A stretch of DNA of 64,000 nt from Celoporthe dispersa (Eukaryota; Ascomycota; Sordariomycetes; Diaporthales; Cryphonectriaceae): NCBI GenBank assembly GCA_016584495.1, contig WAID01000006.1:1116001-1180000 (forward strand). The letters are read 5' to 3'. Positions 45,251 through 56,803 of the stretch are shown one piece after another (the first letter of the stretch is position 1; each line of letters begins with the position of its first letter). Below the pieces are notes generated by a model, which worked only from the letters and a program-made list of their open reading frames with translations, was not told the DNA's origin and did no database searches. Both the position numbers and the translations under genes were made by a program.

Positions 45251-48200
45251 AACTTCCATACGTTGATCGGCCGAGCTCCCTCACACCACCCACGGACACG
45301 AACTACACGCCTGAACCATCTCGACCCCCTCTCGAACTCTCCAATGGCGACGGAGGAGCCGTTGCCCTACCATCGCCCCCACCCGTTCGTGTAGAAGGCA
45401 GCGATGTTGACGATGCGGATGTTGAGGAGACCGCCGACGAGGCGCAGACGCCTGGTGCCGCCAATGGCTCAGCCTTCAGGAAGAGACGCCGCTTTCAGAG
45501 GCGCGCGAAACAGATTTCCGACTCCATGCCCAACACCCCTCAGACCGGTGCCACAGCAGGCTCGCCTATGGTCAGGCGCTTCCCCAACCTGCCCCGGCGC
45601 GCGACGATGCCAGAGTCGGACGACCGCGGTGCGGTATCAGAAGGAGAGAGACGGGAGGTGAGACGGCCACTCGCAAGAAGAGGGTATTCACACGCGGGGA
45701 GGTCGGCAGAGGTCGAAGACGAGGACAACGGCGACCGTCGCAGAGGCCACTTGCGTCGGATCAGTATGTTCGGCGTGGGAGGAGGTGGTGGAGGAGCAGC
45801 AGAGGGCGTATCAGATGGAGACGCCATGCAGACACCGCGGAGGCCGCGGTTCAGACCGGAGCGGTATTCGACCCTTGTCGGCGCCAACAGATGGAAACAA
45901 GTTAAGAATACTTTTGGTCTTCTGCGACACAGAAGAGGCGAGCGCATCGACTATCTGAAGTCCACAGAGCTGATGGGTGAGCTGCGCGCCGGTGCCCCTG
46001 CTGTGGTCATGTTCGCCAGCATGCTGCAGCGTGACGAGCACGGACACAAGAAGATACCGGTGCTTCTGGAGCAGGTGCGGGTGCAGATCGTCGACAGTGT
46101 TGTCCGTGGCGACAGCGAGCGGCATACGCTCTTCACCGTCCATCTCGAGTACGGCAATGGGCCGAATCGCATGATCTGGAAGGTCAGAAAGAGCCTGGGT
46201 GACATCCTACGCATGCACTTCAAGTACAAGGGCAGCGTGACCACGGCCAGGCTGAAGCGTCCAGGAGGCCGTGCGGGGCCAAAGCAACCGAAGTTCCCGT
46301 CAAAAGCTTTCCCCTACCTTCGGAGCATCAACAAGAAGCTCGACTTCAGCGATGAGGACGAGGCCGTCGCGGAGGGGAACGAGGCCACGCCTGGCGCCGA
46401 CGAGGAGGCTGGTGACGCTACAGCTGGCGAGGTCACCGCCGGCGAGATGACGGCGGCTGAGGGTACAGCTACTGACGCCGAGGGCCGACCAGGATTCAAC
46501 CGGCGGAAGGCCTCTAGGATGAATATCCTGAGCCCTAGGCGCAACACGTCGTCGATGCCCGAGGAAGGGTCTGCAGCCGCGCTCGAAGCTCAGAAGGATC
46601 CTGAGGAGCAGAAGCGCAAGTACGCCATCTACCAGAGAAAGGCGCTGGAGAAATATCTCCGGGAGATGGTGCGCTGGCTCATGTTCAGGCCAGATAGCAA
46701 CCGCCTTTGCCGATTCTTCGAGCTGTCTGCCCTCGGAGTCCGTCTTGCAGCCGAGGGAGGCTATCACGGGAAGGAGGGTTTCATGCAGCTGCGGCCGGCC
46801 AATGAGATCGTCAACCAGGCTAGAAAGATCCTGAGAAAGGACCGCAAATGGTTCCTCGTGCGACAAAGCTACATCGCCTGTGTCGATTCGCCTGAGAGCA
46901 TCGACATCTGCGACGTGTATCTCGTTGACTCCAAGTTCGACATCATCTGCAAGAAGAAGAAACTCGGGCAGATGGCGGCCAAGAACTCTAGGAAGGACAA
47001 GTCCGCAGCAGCTGGAGACGACGGTGTTGGCGATGAGGATGACTTCCTCCAGGACCCTAACTCATCCAGGAAACACCACCACAAGCTGACCATCATCAAT
47101 TCCGAGCGCAAAATTAATCTCTACGCTCAGCAACATGATCTGCCTCAGTTCGAAGAGTCGATCAAGTTAATGATGGCCAACTCGCCATGGGCCTCGCCCG
47201 ATATCCGGTTCGACAGCTTCGCACCGGTCCGACAGAACGTCTACGCCCAGTGGCTTGTCGATGGGCGTGACTACATGTGGAACGTGTCGCGTGCTATTTC
47301 CATGGCCAAAGATGTCATTTACATCCACGACTGGTGGTTGAGTCCTGAGCTCTACATGAGAAGGCCATCTTGCATCAGTCAACGGTGGCGACTGGATCGG
47401 CTCCTGCAACAAAAGGCCTCGGAAGGCGTCAAGATCTTCGTGATCGTGTACCGAAACGTGGAGGCTGCCGTACCTATCGATTCGGAATACACAAAGAGGT
47501 CCCTCCTCAACCTTCATCCTAACATCTTCGTTCAAAGATCGCCGAATCAGTACAAGAAGAACCAGTACTTCTTTGCTCACCATGAGAAGGTCTGCATCGT
47601 GGATCACTATATTGCGTTCTGTGGAGGCATCGACTTGTGCTTCGGACGGTGGGACACTCCTCAGCATCTTCTCTCCGACGACAAGCCCACAGGGTTCGAG
47701 CCGCAGGAGGTTCAGAACGTTCCTAGGGATGCAGAACATGTGCAGATGTTCCCCGGTAAAGACTACTCCAACCCCAGGATACAAGACTTCTTCAAATTGG
47801 ATGAGCCGTATGAGGAAATGTATGACCGCTCCAAGACACCGCGGATGCCCTGGCATGATATCTCCATGCAAGTTGTGGGACAACCCGCTCGAGATTTGAC
47901 GCGACACTTTGTGCAGCGATGGAACTACCTCCGGCGCAACCGGCGGATCACGAGACCTCTGCCGTTCCTGTTACCACCACCCGATTTCCGTGATGAGGAC
48001 TTGGAGGCCCTCGGCCTCACGGGCACCTGTGAAGTCCAGATTCTTCGATCTGCTACTACCTGGTCGCTGGGAACCCAGCACACTGAGTGTAGCATTCAAA
48101 ATGCGTACATCCAGATGATTGAGAAATCTGACCACTTCGTCTACATGGAGAACCAGTTCTTCATCTCGAGCGCAGAGGCCCTCGGTGTCCCGATTGTCAA

Positions 48201-50493
48201 CAAGATCGGAGACGCACTGGTCGATCGCATCAAGCGAGCCTTCGAGAATGACGAGGATTGGAGATGTGTCATCCTCATCCCCCTCATGCCTGGCTTCCAG
48301 AACACTGTGGCTGAAGTGGAGGGCACCAGCGTCCGCCCTCATCATGCAATGTCAATACCGAAGCATTTGTCGGGGAGAGTCCTCGATCTTTGGCAGGCTC
48401 CGTGCCGCTGGGATCGACCCGGAGGAGTACATTCAGTTCTTTTCGCTGCGCCAGTGGGGAAAGATTGGACCCAACCAAGACCATGTCACGGAGCAGCTGT
48501 ACATACACGCCAAGACTATCATCGTCGATGACCGTGTCGCTCTTATAGGCTCAGCCAACATCAACGAGAGATCCATGCTGGGCTCTCGCGACTCTGAGAT
48601 TGCCGCTATCGTGCGAGACACCGACATGCTATGGTCTCAGATGGCAGGCAAGGATTACCAGGTCGGTCGCTTCGCACACACCCTCCGCATGCGACTCATG
48701 AGAGAACACGTAGGTCTGCCGGTGGATGAGATCATCGAGGAGGAGAGGAATGCTACCTATGGGCAGGAAGAAGCGTTCCAGTCTGAGATGGACCGGATAT
48801 ATGGCAGCGACTCCGAAGGGTCGGTCCAGTCAGGCCATAATTCTGGTGATCACCTGTCCACCCGTCCGCCGGACTTATCTAGGGGACACAGTGCCAATTA
48901 CGATGTCGACCTACAACTAGATGCGAACGCCGAGAACGAGCGTCGCTCCTCGGCGAGTTCCAAGAGCAGCTCGGACGGCTCAGAAGCGTCCCAGGATGTG
49001 GCCCCCAATGCGGAGCAGAGACGCGAGGTGGCTGGCTACGGTCCTGACCACTGGAAAGAGGCACAAAAACAGGGCTTGGACCGAGGAAGGGACACTGTCG
49101 TCATCAAGGGGCACGAGTATCTTGCTCGCGGCATCCTGCCTGAAGGGAAAGGCACCATCGAGAGTCCGGCGGCTAGCCAGGACTCGATCAGCCCGCAGCC
49201 CGCTGAGACGGACTCGACGGCAGAGGGACCAAGCAGCGAGTACCTGCCCCCGTTCGACCGTCGGAGCACCGACCAGCTGGGGCTCCCCAGGGCGAACCAA
49301 CTTCCCGATCTTCCTCAGGGTGATGACACGGATATTGGTGGCCCACCACTGCCGGGTGACTCTAATAGGGACTCGGCCGTCCTGATCCCACACCCGCTGG
49401 CAACCCAGATCGAGCAGGCGGTTATCGACAAGGACTGCATGAAGGACCCGCTGGACCCTGATTTCTACGACAATGTCTGGAACCGGATCGCCGAGAACAA
49501 TACGAAGATCTACAGACAGGTCTTCCACTGCATGCCAGACAACGAGGTGCTTGACTGGGCCCAGTATATGGAATTCATGGACCACCAGAAGCGGCTCAGG
49601 GAGGCACAGGAGGGACCACAAAACCTGCATGAGCAGAACGATAGGGCGGAGCAGACGGATCAAAGCCACCAGGCTGAGGCCGAGAAGCCCAGGCAGCAAT
49701 CAACAGCTGGCGGAGCGGGCATCTCTGCCCCTGGTCCGATCCCAGCGGCACGAGCCCTCTCAGAGAAGGTCAAGAGCAAAGGAAGCAGTGTCAAAGGTCC
49801 CCTGAAGAAGGCCCAGGATGCGCTTGAAAATGAATCGCCAGCACGCCGACACGCACGACAGAACTCCCGGCTTGACATCGAGAGGGCTGCTGCGGCTGCG
49901 CGCGCGCTCAACTCGCCCATGGCAAGCCCTGCGTTCCAGCCACCAGCCAACAGCCCATTCCCATCTGCGCCTACCTCAACGCCAGACCCCGAGAAGGCCG
50001 CCGCGGACCGGGATACCAACGGCTCGGTCGACCCCCGCCTTCTTGTCCCCGGCGACAAGGCCACCCCAACTGACAAGCACGAACGTCGCGCAACTTTCAG
50101 CACGCCCGAGAACGACGGCTCGAACGAAAAGCCTCCGGCGACGAGCGGCTCCGGATGCGCGCCGTCGTCCTCTACGACAGCCGTGGACGCCCCGACGCCA
50201 ACAGGACCGGCCAAGCGCCGTAGGCGGGCGACGACTAGAGGCAGTCGCCACCGCCCAATGGTGGAGAACCTGTTGACGCGGGAGATGATGGACGGCCTCT
50301 GCGGGCTGATCCAGGGCCACCTGGTCGTGTTCCCGTATGACTGGCTCGCAGGCGCGGAGGAGAAGGGTGATTGGCTTACGCTGGTTGATCAGGCTGCTCC
50401 CCTGCAGATCTAGTAAGTACAGCTTTCTCTTGGTGTCGATGATGAAAAAGGGACAATGACGGGACTCGAGGCTGACAACTCTATAGCGACTGA
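45251..50493 (+). CDS. Phospholipase D (PLD1/Spo14 type), 5' end incomplete, one apparent frameshift
   Basis: Main exon 45251-50412 and a 7-nt last exon 50487-50493 adding YD and the stop. About 1720 residues are visible. The frame is open from a 3' splice-like TTCTAG at 45250 and an in-frame stop lies just before it, so at least one upstream exon exists. An internal start at 45526 is the alternative. PX-like (LFTVHLEYGNG) and PH-like (RQSYIACVDSPESIDICDVY) regions precede two HKD motifs: HHEKVCIVD at 47578 and HAKTIIVDD at 48506. The enzyme hydrolyses phosphatidylcholine to phosphatidic acid at membranes. Between the HKD motifs the frame breaks. Removing one base from the C run at 48336-48338 restores GTSVRLIMQCQYRSICRGE. 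The C-terminal third is long and disordered. Confidence 0.9.
47578..47604 (+). other. First PLD catalytic HKD motif
   Basis: Encodes HHEKVCIVD, the HxKxxxxD catalytic signature of the first half-site. It lies in the reading frame upstream of the apparent shift. Confidence 0.95.
48506..48532 (+). other. Second PLD catalytic HKD motif
   Basis: Encodes HAKTIIVDD, the second half-site. It lies in the frame downstream of the shift at 48336-48338, so an unrepaired product would lack it. Confidence 0.95.
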
Positions 50494-51094
50494 ACAACGA
50501 GAGGGGATGGTGCTGTGTGGATAGGTTCGCCACGGCAGGAGAGTGTTGCAGGAAGGTTTTACCTCAGCAGACTTGGTGGCAGCGCTGCTTGGGGATTCTT
50601 TTACACTGTGCGGTCAAAAAAATGGAAAGCCCGCGGAGTTTGTATGGCGTAGGTCATAGCAGTCGGCGCTGTGTATATTTCTGCATCTTGGTGCATGATT
50701 TTCTCTGCTGCAGTCTTCCTCTGTAGACATGACGGCAACTGCCAAACCCAGCAATGGGTTCTAGCCCAGCTAAGGCCCATCAGATGTATATCTTCAGGAC
50801 AGTATTAGGAAATACAATCTTAACCTCAAGCTTGTCGATACTGCTCAGTACCTATTTTGCAGTCTCTTTCTTTTCCCAAACCATCCACGTAGGGCGCTGG
50901 CCATATAGAGGGTTAGGGTATTTTCTAGCAGGTCTGGATTATCCGGCTCCGGCTCATCCCTGTCCTGCCGAGGCCGGCTCCGTAAATCACACCACAGCCG
51001 ATGATGTCTTTGATTTCTTCGCAACTCTCGTCCCAAAATACCCACCACCACCATCACTAGGGCTCGCGCAGAGACCACAGCCACATCTGCGAAC
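50494..51094. other. Intergenic: PLD 3' region and COQ7 promoter
   Basis: About 600 bases, both genes on the plus strand. Contains GAGGGTTAGGGTA at 50908-50920, a telomere-box-like motif. Confidence 0.5.
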
Positions 51095-51919
51095 ATGTCA
51101 TCGTCAGCCAGAATGCTCCGACTGGCCCAGCGCGCCCTGCCGGCCTCGCCACGAAGTCCTATTCACAGTTTTCTCGCACCCGCCTTCTCCCCCCAGACCT
51201 CGCGCCGCTCAATATCAACCACACCCGCCCGCCCAGCCGATGTCACAGACAACAACAACAACAACAATACCGCACGACCCAGCGGTGGCACGAGCAGCAC
51301 AAACAGCGGCGCCACAGGAGCAGCAGGCGACAAGGCGCGGCGCAAGCCCCTGACGCAGGCACAGCGCGACTTCCTCTCGTCGGCGCTCCGCGTCAACCAG
51401 GCGGGCGAGCTCGCGGCGACGCTCATCTACACGGCGCAGACCCCGCCCCTGGTGCGCCGGCACCCACACCTGCGGCCCCTGCTGCGGCACATGTACGAGC
51501 AGGAGGAGGGCCACCTGGACACCTTCAACGCGCTGCTGGCGCGGCACCGCGTGCGGCCTACGGCCATGTACCCGGTGTGGTCGGCGCTCTCGTACGGGCT
51601 TGGGTGGTCGACGGCGGTGATGGGGCGGGAGGCGGCCATGGCGTGCACGGAGGCCGTCGAGACGGAGATTGGGGATCACTATAACTCGCAGATCCGGGTG
51701 CTGCTGGAGATGGTGGGCCGGTGGGAGGAGGAAGGGTATGAGGTGGGCGAGGAGTTCCGGGGGCTGATCGGCACGCTGCGCAGGATACGGGACGAGGAGC
51801 TTGAGCACCTTGACCACGCGGTCGAGCACGATGCCAAGAAGGCGGAGCCACACTGGTTGCTGACGGGGGTGATCAGGGCGGGGTGCCGAGGGGCGATCTG
51901 GGTGAGCGAGAGGGTGTAG
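51095..51919 (+). CDS. coq7: COQ7/CAT5, demethoxyubiquinone hydroxylase
   Basis: A single-exon 274-residue protein. The first 60 residues are Arg/Ser-rich without acidic residues (mitochondrial presequence), followed by an Asn tract. The di-iron domain repeats show the expected carboxylate ligands: RVNQAGELAA, EQEEGHLDTF (ExxH), EAVETEIGDHY, and RRIRDEELEHLDHAV (ExxH). COQ7 carries out the penultimate step of ubiquinone synthesis at the matrix face of the inner membrane. No frameshift is required. The gene follows PLD on the same strand but is not expected to be co-transcribed. Confidence 0.95.
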   Translation: MSSSARMLRLAQRALPASPRSPIHSFLAPAFSPQTSRRSISTTPARPADVTDNNNNNNTARPSGGTSSTNSGATGAAGDKARRKPLTQAQRDFLSSALRVNQAGELAATLIYTAQTPPLVRRHPHLRPLLRHMYEQEEGHLDTFNALLARHRVRPTAMYPVWSALSYGLGWSTAVMGREAAMACTEAVETEIGDHYNSQIRVLLEMVGRWEEEGYEVGEEFRGLIGTLRRIRDEELEHLDHAVEHDAKKAEPHWLLTGVIRAGCRGAIWVSERV

Positions 51920-53291
51920 GTCTGGTGTGGTCGTGGTGCTGGCATAGCGAGGGCCTATCTCTCGTCTTCAGGGTGGTGAACGGCCAAGACAGAGCTCTCC
52001 CCCCCCCCCCCTTTTTTTTTTTTGGGACCTGTGATGCCATGATGTCCAGGAGAAATTGGCTGGCGATGAAAGGCTCGGAGGGGTCCCGCTCGGAGCACTT
52101 GTGCTTTGCACGTCTAGTCTGCCCGGATCTCACTGACAATTCTGTACGCTGTCTGAATGTAGTGTAGAAACGTTGCAATGATATGCATCGTAGGTGAGGG
52201 ACATCATCATATTCTGCCGGTACAATTCTGTCAATCACTGACCCATACTGCTGTGCGTGGTTGCTCTCCTTCTGTGTATGCCTGGCTATTAACTGTCATA
52301 TACTTGGGAGCTGGTCCTGATGGCCCTGCCAGATTGTGCAGCTAACAATCTGCAGTCCACACATGCATGGCACCATCATGGTACTAGTCCTTTTTCCTTT
52401 TTCCATGTCAGCACCTGCGTGGCGCCAATCCATCACATGGCAATGTCAGGGGTCATGGCGAATGTGGATACTAAGTGCAGTAACGCGTCTGGCCCCAGGT
52501 GCTCTAGTCCTTTGGTACGTACTGTGTACACCTCGCAGTACTGCTACAGCGTAAGGCTCAAGTCGACCCAGGGAAAAAAAATCCCCCAAAAAAAAGAAGA
52601 AGGGAAAAAAAAAAAATAGGAATAAGACTGGATGCTGGAGCTGCAAACCCGATAAGAAGACTAGAAACACCGCAAGCAGATCACTCTTATTTGACCGGTC
52701 CCTCGTGTGCGCTGAAAACGGCTGCAAGTCCTATCGTGTGTCACGATAGGGAGAGAAAACATATCGTACTTGGTGGGGCGAGGTGGGTCTTCCCGCCGCA
52801 GTTGCCGTGTAAGTAAGTGGTTGCAGGGAGGGGAAGGTGAGCGTGTGAGGTCATGCAACACCAGACCTACCATCCTTCCCCCCCCCCTTCCCTTCCCCCC
52901 CTTCTTCTTCTCTCAAATGCCAATGACTCCTCCACTTATCACTACCAAGCAGACGCCGGGTTTTCCTAAACTAGATCTGATCTCGTCCCCTCTGACCACT
53001 GATGTTCTTCCCTCCATTCACCCTCCACTCCGGTGTGGAGTCTTGTCGGTCGTGAGCCCTCGAGTTGTCCGAGAGGAACTGGACCACAACCTCAGCCTTC
53101 TCCCGACTCTGCGCTCCCCTCCCTAGATATGACAAATCCCCTCTCTAAACCCTGGACGGGCCCGATTTCGTGACCCTGCGTCTGGCTTGATCACGGCCCC
53201 GGCGGCCAAGAGAAAAGACAACAGACAGCCCAGGTTGGCCTGAAGAGGTCATTCCAAAATAACATTCAACAGCCACCGTAAAGCCGCAGTC
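51920..53291. other. Intergenic, homopolymer-rich
   Basis: About 1.4 kb without a gene. Contains C/T homopolymers at 52000-52023, A runs at 52572-52616 and a C/T-rich stretch at 52876-52915. Confidence 0.55.
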
Positions 53292-54406
53292 ATGTTTCGT
53301 GCGACCACGAGCAGCAGAGCCCCCGCGGCTCCTCACTTTCCAACCTACCTCCTCCCAGCCCTGAAGGTGCCCTTCTTCCGCCGCCGCCAGAGCGCGACCA
53401 CCACTACGCCTCTGGCCACGCCGAACGAGGTCCCCTCGCTCAGCAGCTCGCCCTCCTCCACCGCCTCGGCCGATCACGGCCCAGGTTCGCCTACCGCAGG
53501 CGTGGACATCTACACCTCTGGGCTTCCCGACGACAGCCCTGCGCCTCTTGCGGCTCAGAAAAAGTCCAAGCCGTCGGCCTCCCGCAATCCCACACGCAAC
53601 CGCCTGGCACGCAGTCTCCCCGACGTCCTTCGCTGCAACACCTGCGGCACAGACATCGCCTACGGGCTGCAGATCGTCTCCAAGGGGTTTACGGGCCGTC
53701 ATGGGCGTGCCCTGCTCGTGTCTCCGCCGCTGGCCACCTCCACGCCGTCCTGCCCCGGCTCTGGCCCTGCCTCCGTTTCCATACCCGCCGATGGCGGCAG
53801 CAACACACCCGTGACCCCTGGTCACCATGCCATCGCACGCGAGAGCGCCAACCTCGTGAACGTCACGGTTGGCCGCCCCGAGCCTCGGAACCTGGTGACG
53901 GGGGCGCACGTGGTGGCGGACATTAATTGCCTGACGTGCGGGGTCAAGATCGGGTGGAAGTACGTGGACGCCAGGGAGCAGGCCCAGAAGTACAAAGTAG
54001 GCAAGTTCATCCTCGAGACGGAGAGGGTGGCGCTTCTACGCAGCTGGGAGGACATCCGGCCCGGCGACGAGGAGGAGGACCCGCACCGCCACTTCTACAG
54101 CTCGTCGGCGCCTGCGCAGTCTCTCGGCGGGAGGAGGAAGAGCTCCACCCCGGTGACCGCAGGAAGCAGAGCTGCTCGTCTGAGGGTGCAAATGGCGAGA
54201 GCGCCCTTGTTGTCGGGGCCGAGGGCAGCGAGGGTGAGAGCGAGGCAGAGATCCTCTTCGACTCTGACGACGAGGACGAGTGTGAGGACATCTTCGCCGG
54301 CGTCTGGGATCCTGCCACGGTAGCGAGACGTCGAAATTCCAAGGTCAGCAGTCAAGACATGAGAAAAGACATGAGAAAGGGCCGGACCACCAACGGGCTT
54401 CGCTAG
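53292..54406 (+). CDS. Yippee/MIS18-fold zinc protein with apparent frameshift
   Basis: A single-exon protein of about 371 residues after one base is added. Residues around 113-118 (RCNTCGTDIAYG) and 216-224 (NCLTCGVKIGWKY) supply the two CxxC pairs of the Yippee zinc-binding fold. GAHVVADINC and YKVGKFILE are other conserved pieces. The N-terminal hundred residues are Ser/Pro/Thr-rich and disordered. The C-terminal region is strongly acidic (FDSDDEDECEDIFAGVWD). The first frame loses this ending after STPVTAG. An added base in the C run at 54147-54150 gives STPGDRRKQSC and continues to the stop at 54406. Yippee proteins act in diverse nuclear processes or as GID/CTLH E3 subunits (Moh1). The exact role here is unknown. 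Confidence 0.82.
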
Positions 54407-55367
54407 TGGCGTCCCGGTCATCTCCTGTGCTGAGGGTCGCATGCTCATGATGCTCTCTAGTAGGCATTGCACACTGCAGTGGCTTTTTTTGTCTTTTTTC
54501 TTTCAACCTCTTTCGCCCTGTTTCTCATTTATTTGTTTTGCTTTCCTTACCGTCGCCCCTCATCAGAGGTGCACAACTTGATACCAAGAGCAGCATTTTT
54601 CTTTTTTTCTTTTTTTTACAATATGTCTTTTTGGGAGGGGCTCGACGGGGCATGGATGGGCAAGGACATGGTGGGATATTCACAAGGCGTTTGCTTCATT
54701 TGACCTCATTTCTCATTCGTATTACGATACCATCATAGCACTAGCTAGATACAGATTCTCTAATGGGTTAATAGGTGTCGTCGAACAATAACATATTGCT
54801 ACCCTAATCCAGACGGCCACAGACGAAAGCGTCTTACCGCTGCTCACCTGCTCAATCTCGTAATGGGGGGGGGGAATCCTCTGCATGTGACGATGCTCCT
54901 CTGCTCCTCTGCTCCCCCGTAGGCACTTACGGTGGTCTGTGGCGGGGTCAATGAGCTGCCCGAGTAGGCACCTGGCTGGGTCTAACCCCCCCGCCGATGG
55001 GCACTGCGGGCGGGCACTGAGTGGGTCCCTGGCGTGCCCCTCAGCACAGGTGGCGGCCCAGAGCCCCTCCACAACGCCGATTGTAGCCTTCTGCTGTTCT
55101 GCGCCCGGCTCATGGGAGGGGGAAGCTCCCAGCTGACCTCTCCACGCTCAACTATTTCAAATGCCCCGCACACTCGTCCTCCGACCACCACCCATCACGC
55201 GAGTGATCACCACCCTCCTCCCGTACCGTCGGCCTGCCTCTTGTCTGTCTTGCAGCAGCAGGAACGAGAAGAAGACAAGCTTGCACACCTCCCCTCTGCC
55301 GCGTGCTCCCCATCAGCAGTCTCGAGGCTATCTCACCGAAGCTATTCGTGCCCACCAATCCCGCAAG
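54407..55367. other. Intergenic and possible 5' extension of the dipeptidase gene
   Basis: The last 207 bases (55161-55367) are open in frame with the dipeptidase and could encode a targeting extension (see findings). The rest shows poly-T tracts at 54590-54616 and no gene. Confidence 0.5.
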
Positions 55368-56803
55368 ATGGCCGGCGCCCCTCAGCTCGACGGCTTCTTC
55401 AGCCAGGTCGACGCCCTCGCTCCCAAGTTCATCGAGCGCCTCGCTGCTGCCGTGGCCATCCCCTCCGTCTCTGCCGAGGATGCCCGTCGCCCCGATGTCG
55501 TGCGTATGGCCCACTTCCTCGAGACCGAGCTCAAGGCCCTGGGCGCCGAGGTCGAGCTGCGGCCCTGGGCAAGCAGCACGGCAAGGACAACCTCGACCTC
55601 CCGCCCGTCGTGGTGGCCCGCTACGGCAGCGACAAGAACAAGCGCACCATCCTCGTCTACGGCCACTATGACGTCCAGCCCGCCGAGAAGTCCGACGGCT
55701 GGGCCACCGAGCCCTTCACGCTGACGGTCGCCGAGGACGGGAGGATGCTGGGCCGCGGCTCGACCGACGACAAGGGCCCGGTGCTGGGCTGGCTGAATGC
55801 CATCGAGGCCCACCAGAAGGCCGGCGTCGACTTCCCCGTCAACCTGCTCATGTGCTTCGAGGGCATGGAGGAGTACGGCTCCGATGGGCTGGACGACTTC
55901 ATCATGGCGGAGAAGGACAAGTACTTCAAGGATGCCGATGCCGTCTGCATCAGCGACAACTACTGGCTCGGCACCGAGAAGCCCTGCCTGACCTACGGCC
56001 TGCGCGGCTGCAACTACTACAACATCGAGGTGTCGGGCCCCGGGGCCGACCTGCACAGCGGCGTGTTCGGCGGCACGGCGCAGGAGCCCATGACCGACCT
56101 GATCCGGGTGATGGGCACTCTCGTCGACACCGACGGCAAGATCCAGATCCCCGGCATCATGGAGCAGGTCGCCCCCGTCAGCCCCGAGGAGGAGACCCTG
56201 TACGACAGCATCAGCTTCACCATGGAGACCCTGCACGAGTCGCTCGGCAGCAAGACGACCATCTTCGAGGACAAGAAGCCCACCCTGATGGCCCGCTGGC
56301 GGTACCCGTCCCTGTCCCTCCACGGGATCGAGGGCGCCTTCTCCTCCCCCGGCGCCAAGACCGTCATCCCCGCCCACGTCACCGGCAAGTTCAGCATCCG
56401 CACCGTGCCGGACATGGACATCGACAAGACCAACGAGTGCGTCGCCAAGTACGTGCAGGAGCAGTTCGCCAGGCTCGGCTCCAAGAACACCCTCAAGATC
56501 TACCCCCAGCACGTCGGTAAGTGGTGGGTCGCCTCGCCCAAGCACTGGAACTTCAGCGCCGCCGCCAAGGCCGTCGAGAGGGTCTGGGGCGTCGCCCCCG
56601 ACTTCACCCGCGAGGGCGGCAGCATCCCCGTGACTCTGACCTTCGAGCAGGCCACGGGCAAGAACGTGCTGCTGCTGCCCATGGGCTCGTCGACGGACGG
56701 CGCGCACTCCATCAACGAGAAGCTGGACAAGAGGAATTATGTCGAGGGCATCAAGCTCCTGGGTGCCTACCTGCACTACGTGGCTGTCGAGCCTGCGAAG
56801 TAG
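55368..56803 (+). CDS. Cys-Gly metallodipeptidase, DUG1/CNDP2 type, with apparent frameshift
   Basis: A single-exon M20-family metallopeptidase of 478 residues after one base is added in the C run at 55563-55565, restoring ELRPLGKQHGKDN. Zinc-site segments are present: VYGHYDVQP, RGSTDDKGPVLGW, CFEGMEEYGS, and SDNYWLG near the middle with STDGAHSINEK near the C-terminus. In yeast Dug1 cleaves Cys-Gly in glutathione degradation, in the cytosol. The start at 55368 (CAAGATGG) gives the family-typical N-terminus MAGAPQLDGFF. An in-frame ATG at 55161 would add 69 Arg-rich residues. Conservation is otherwise complete over the whole length. Confidence 0.92.

Noticed and set aside
55382..56776. 464-residue open frame antisense to the dipeptidase
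   Set aside because: Shadow of a strongly biased coding sequence, made of Gly, Val, Leu, Asp and His without domain features.
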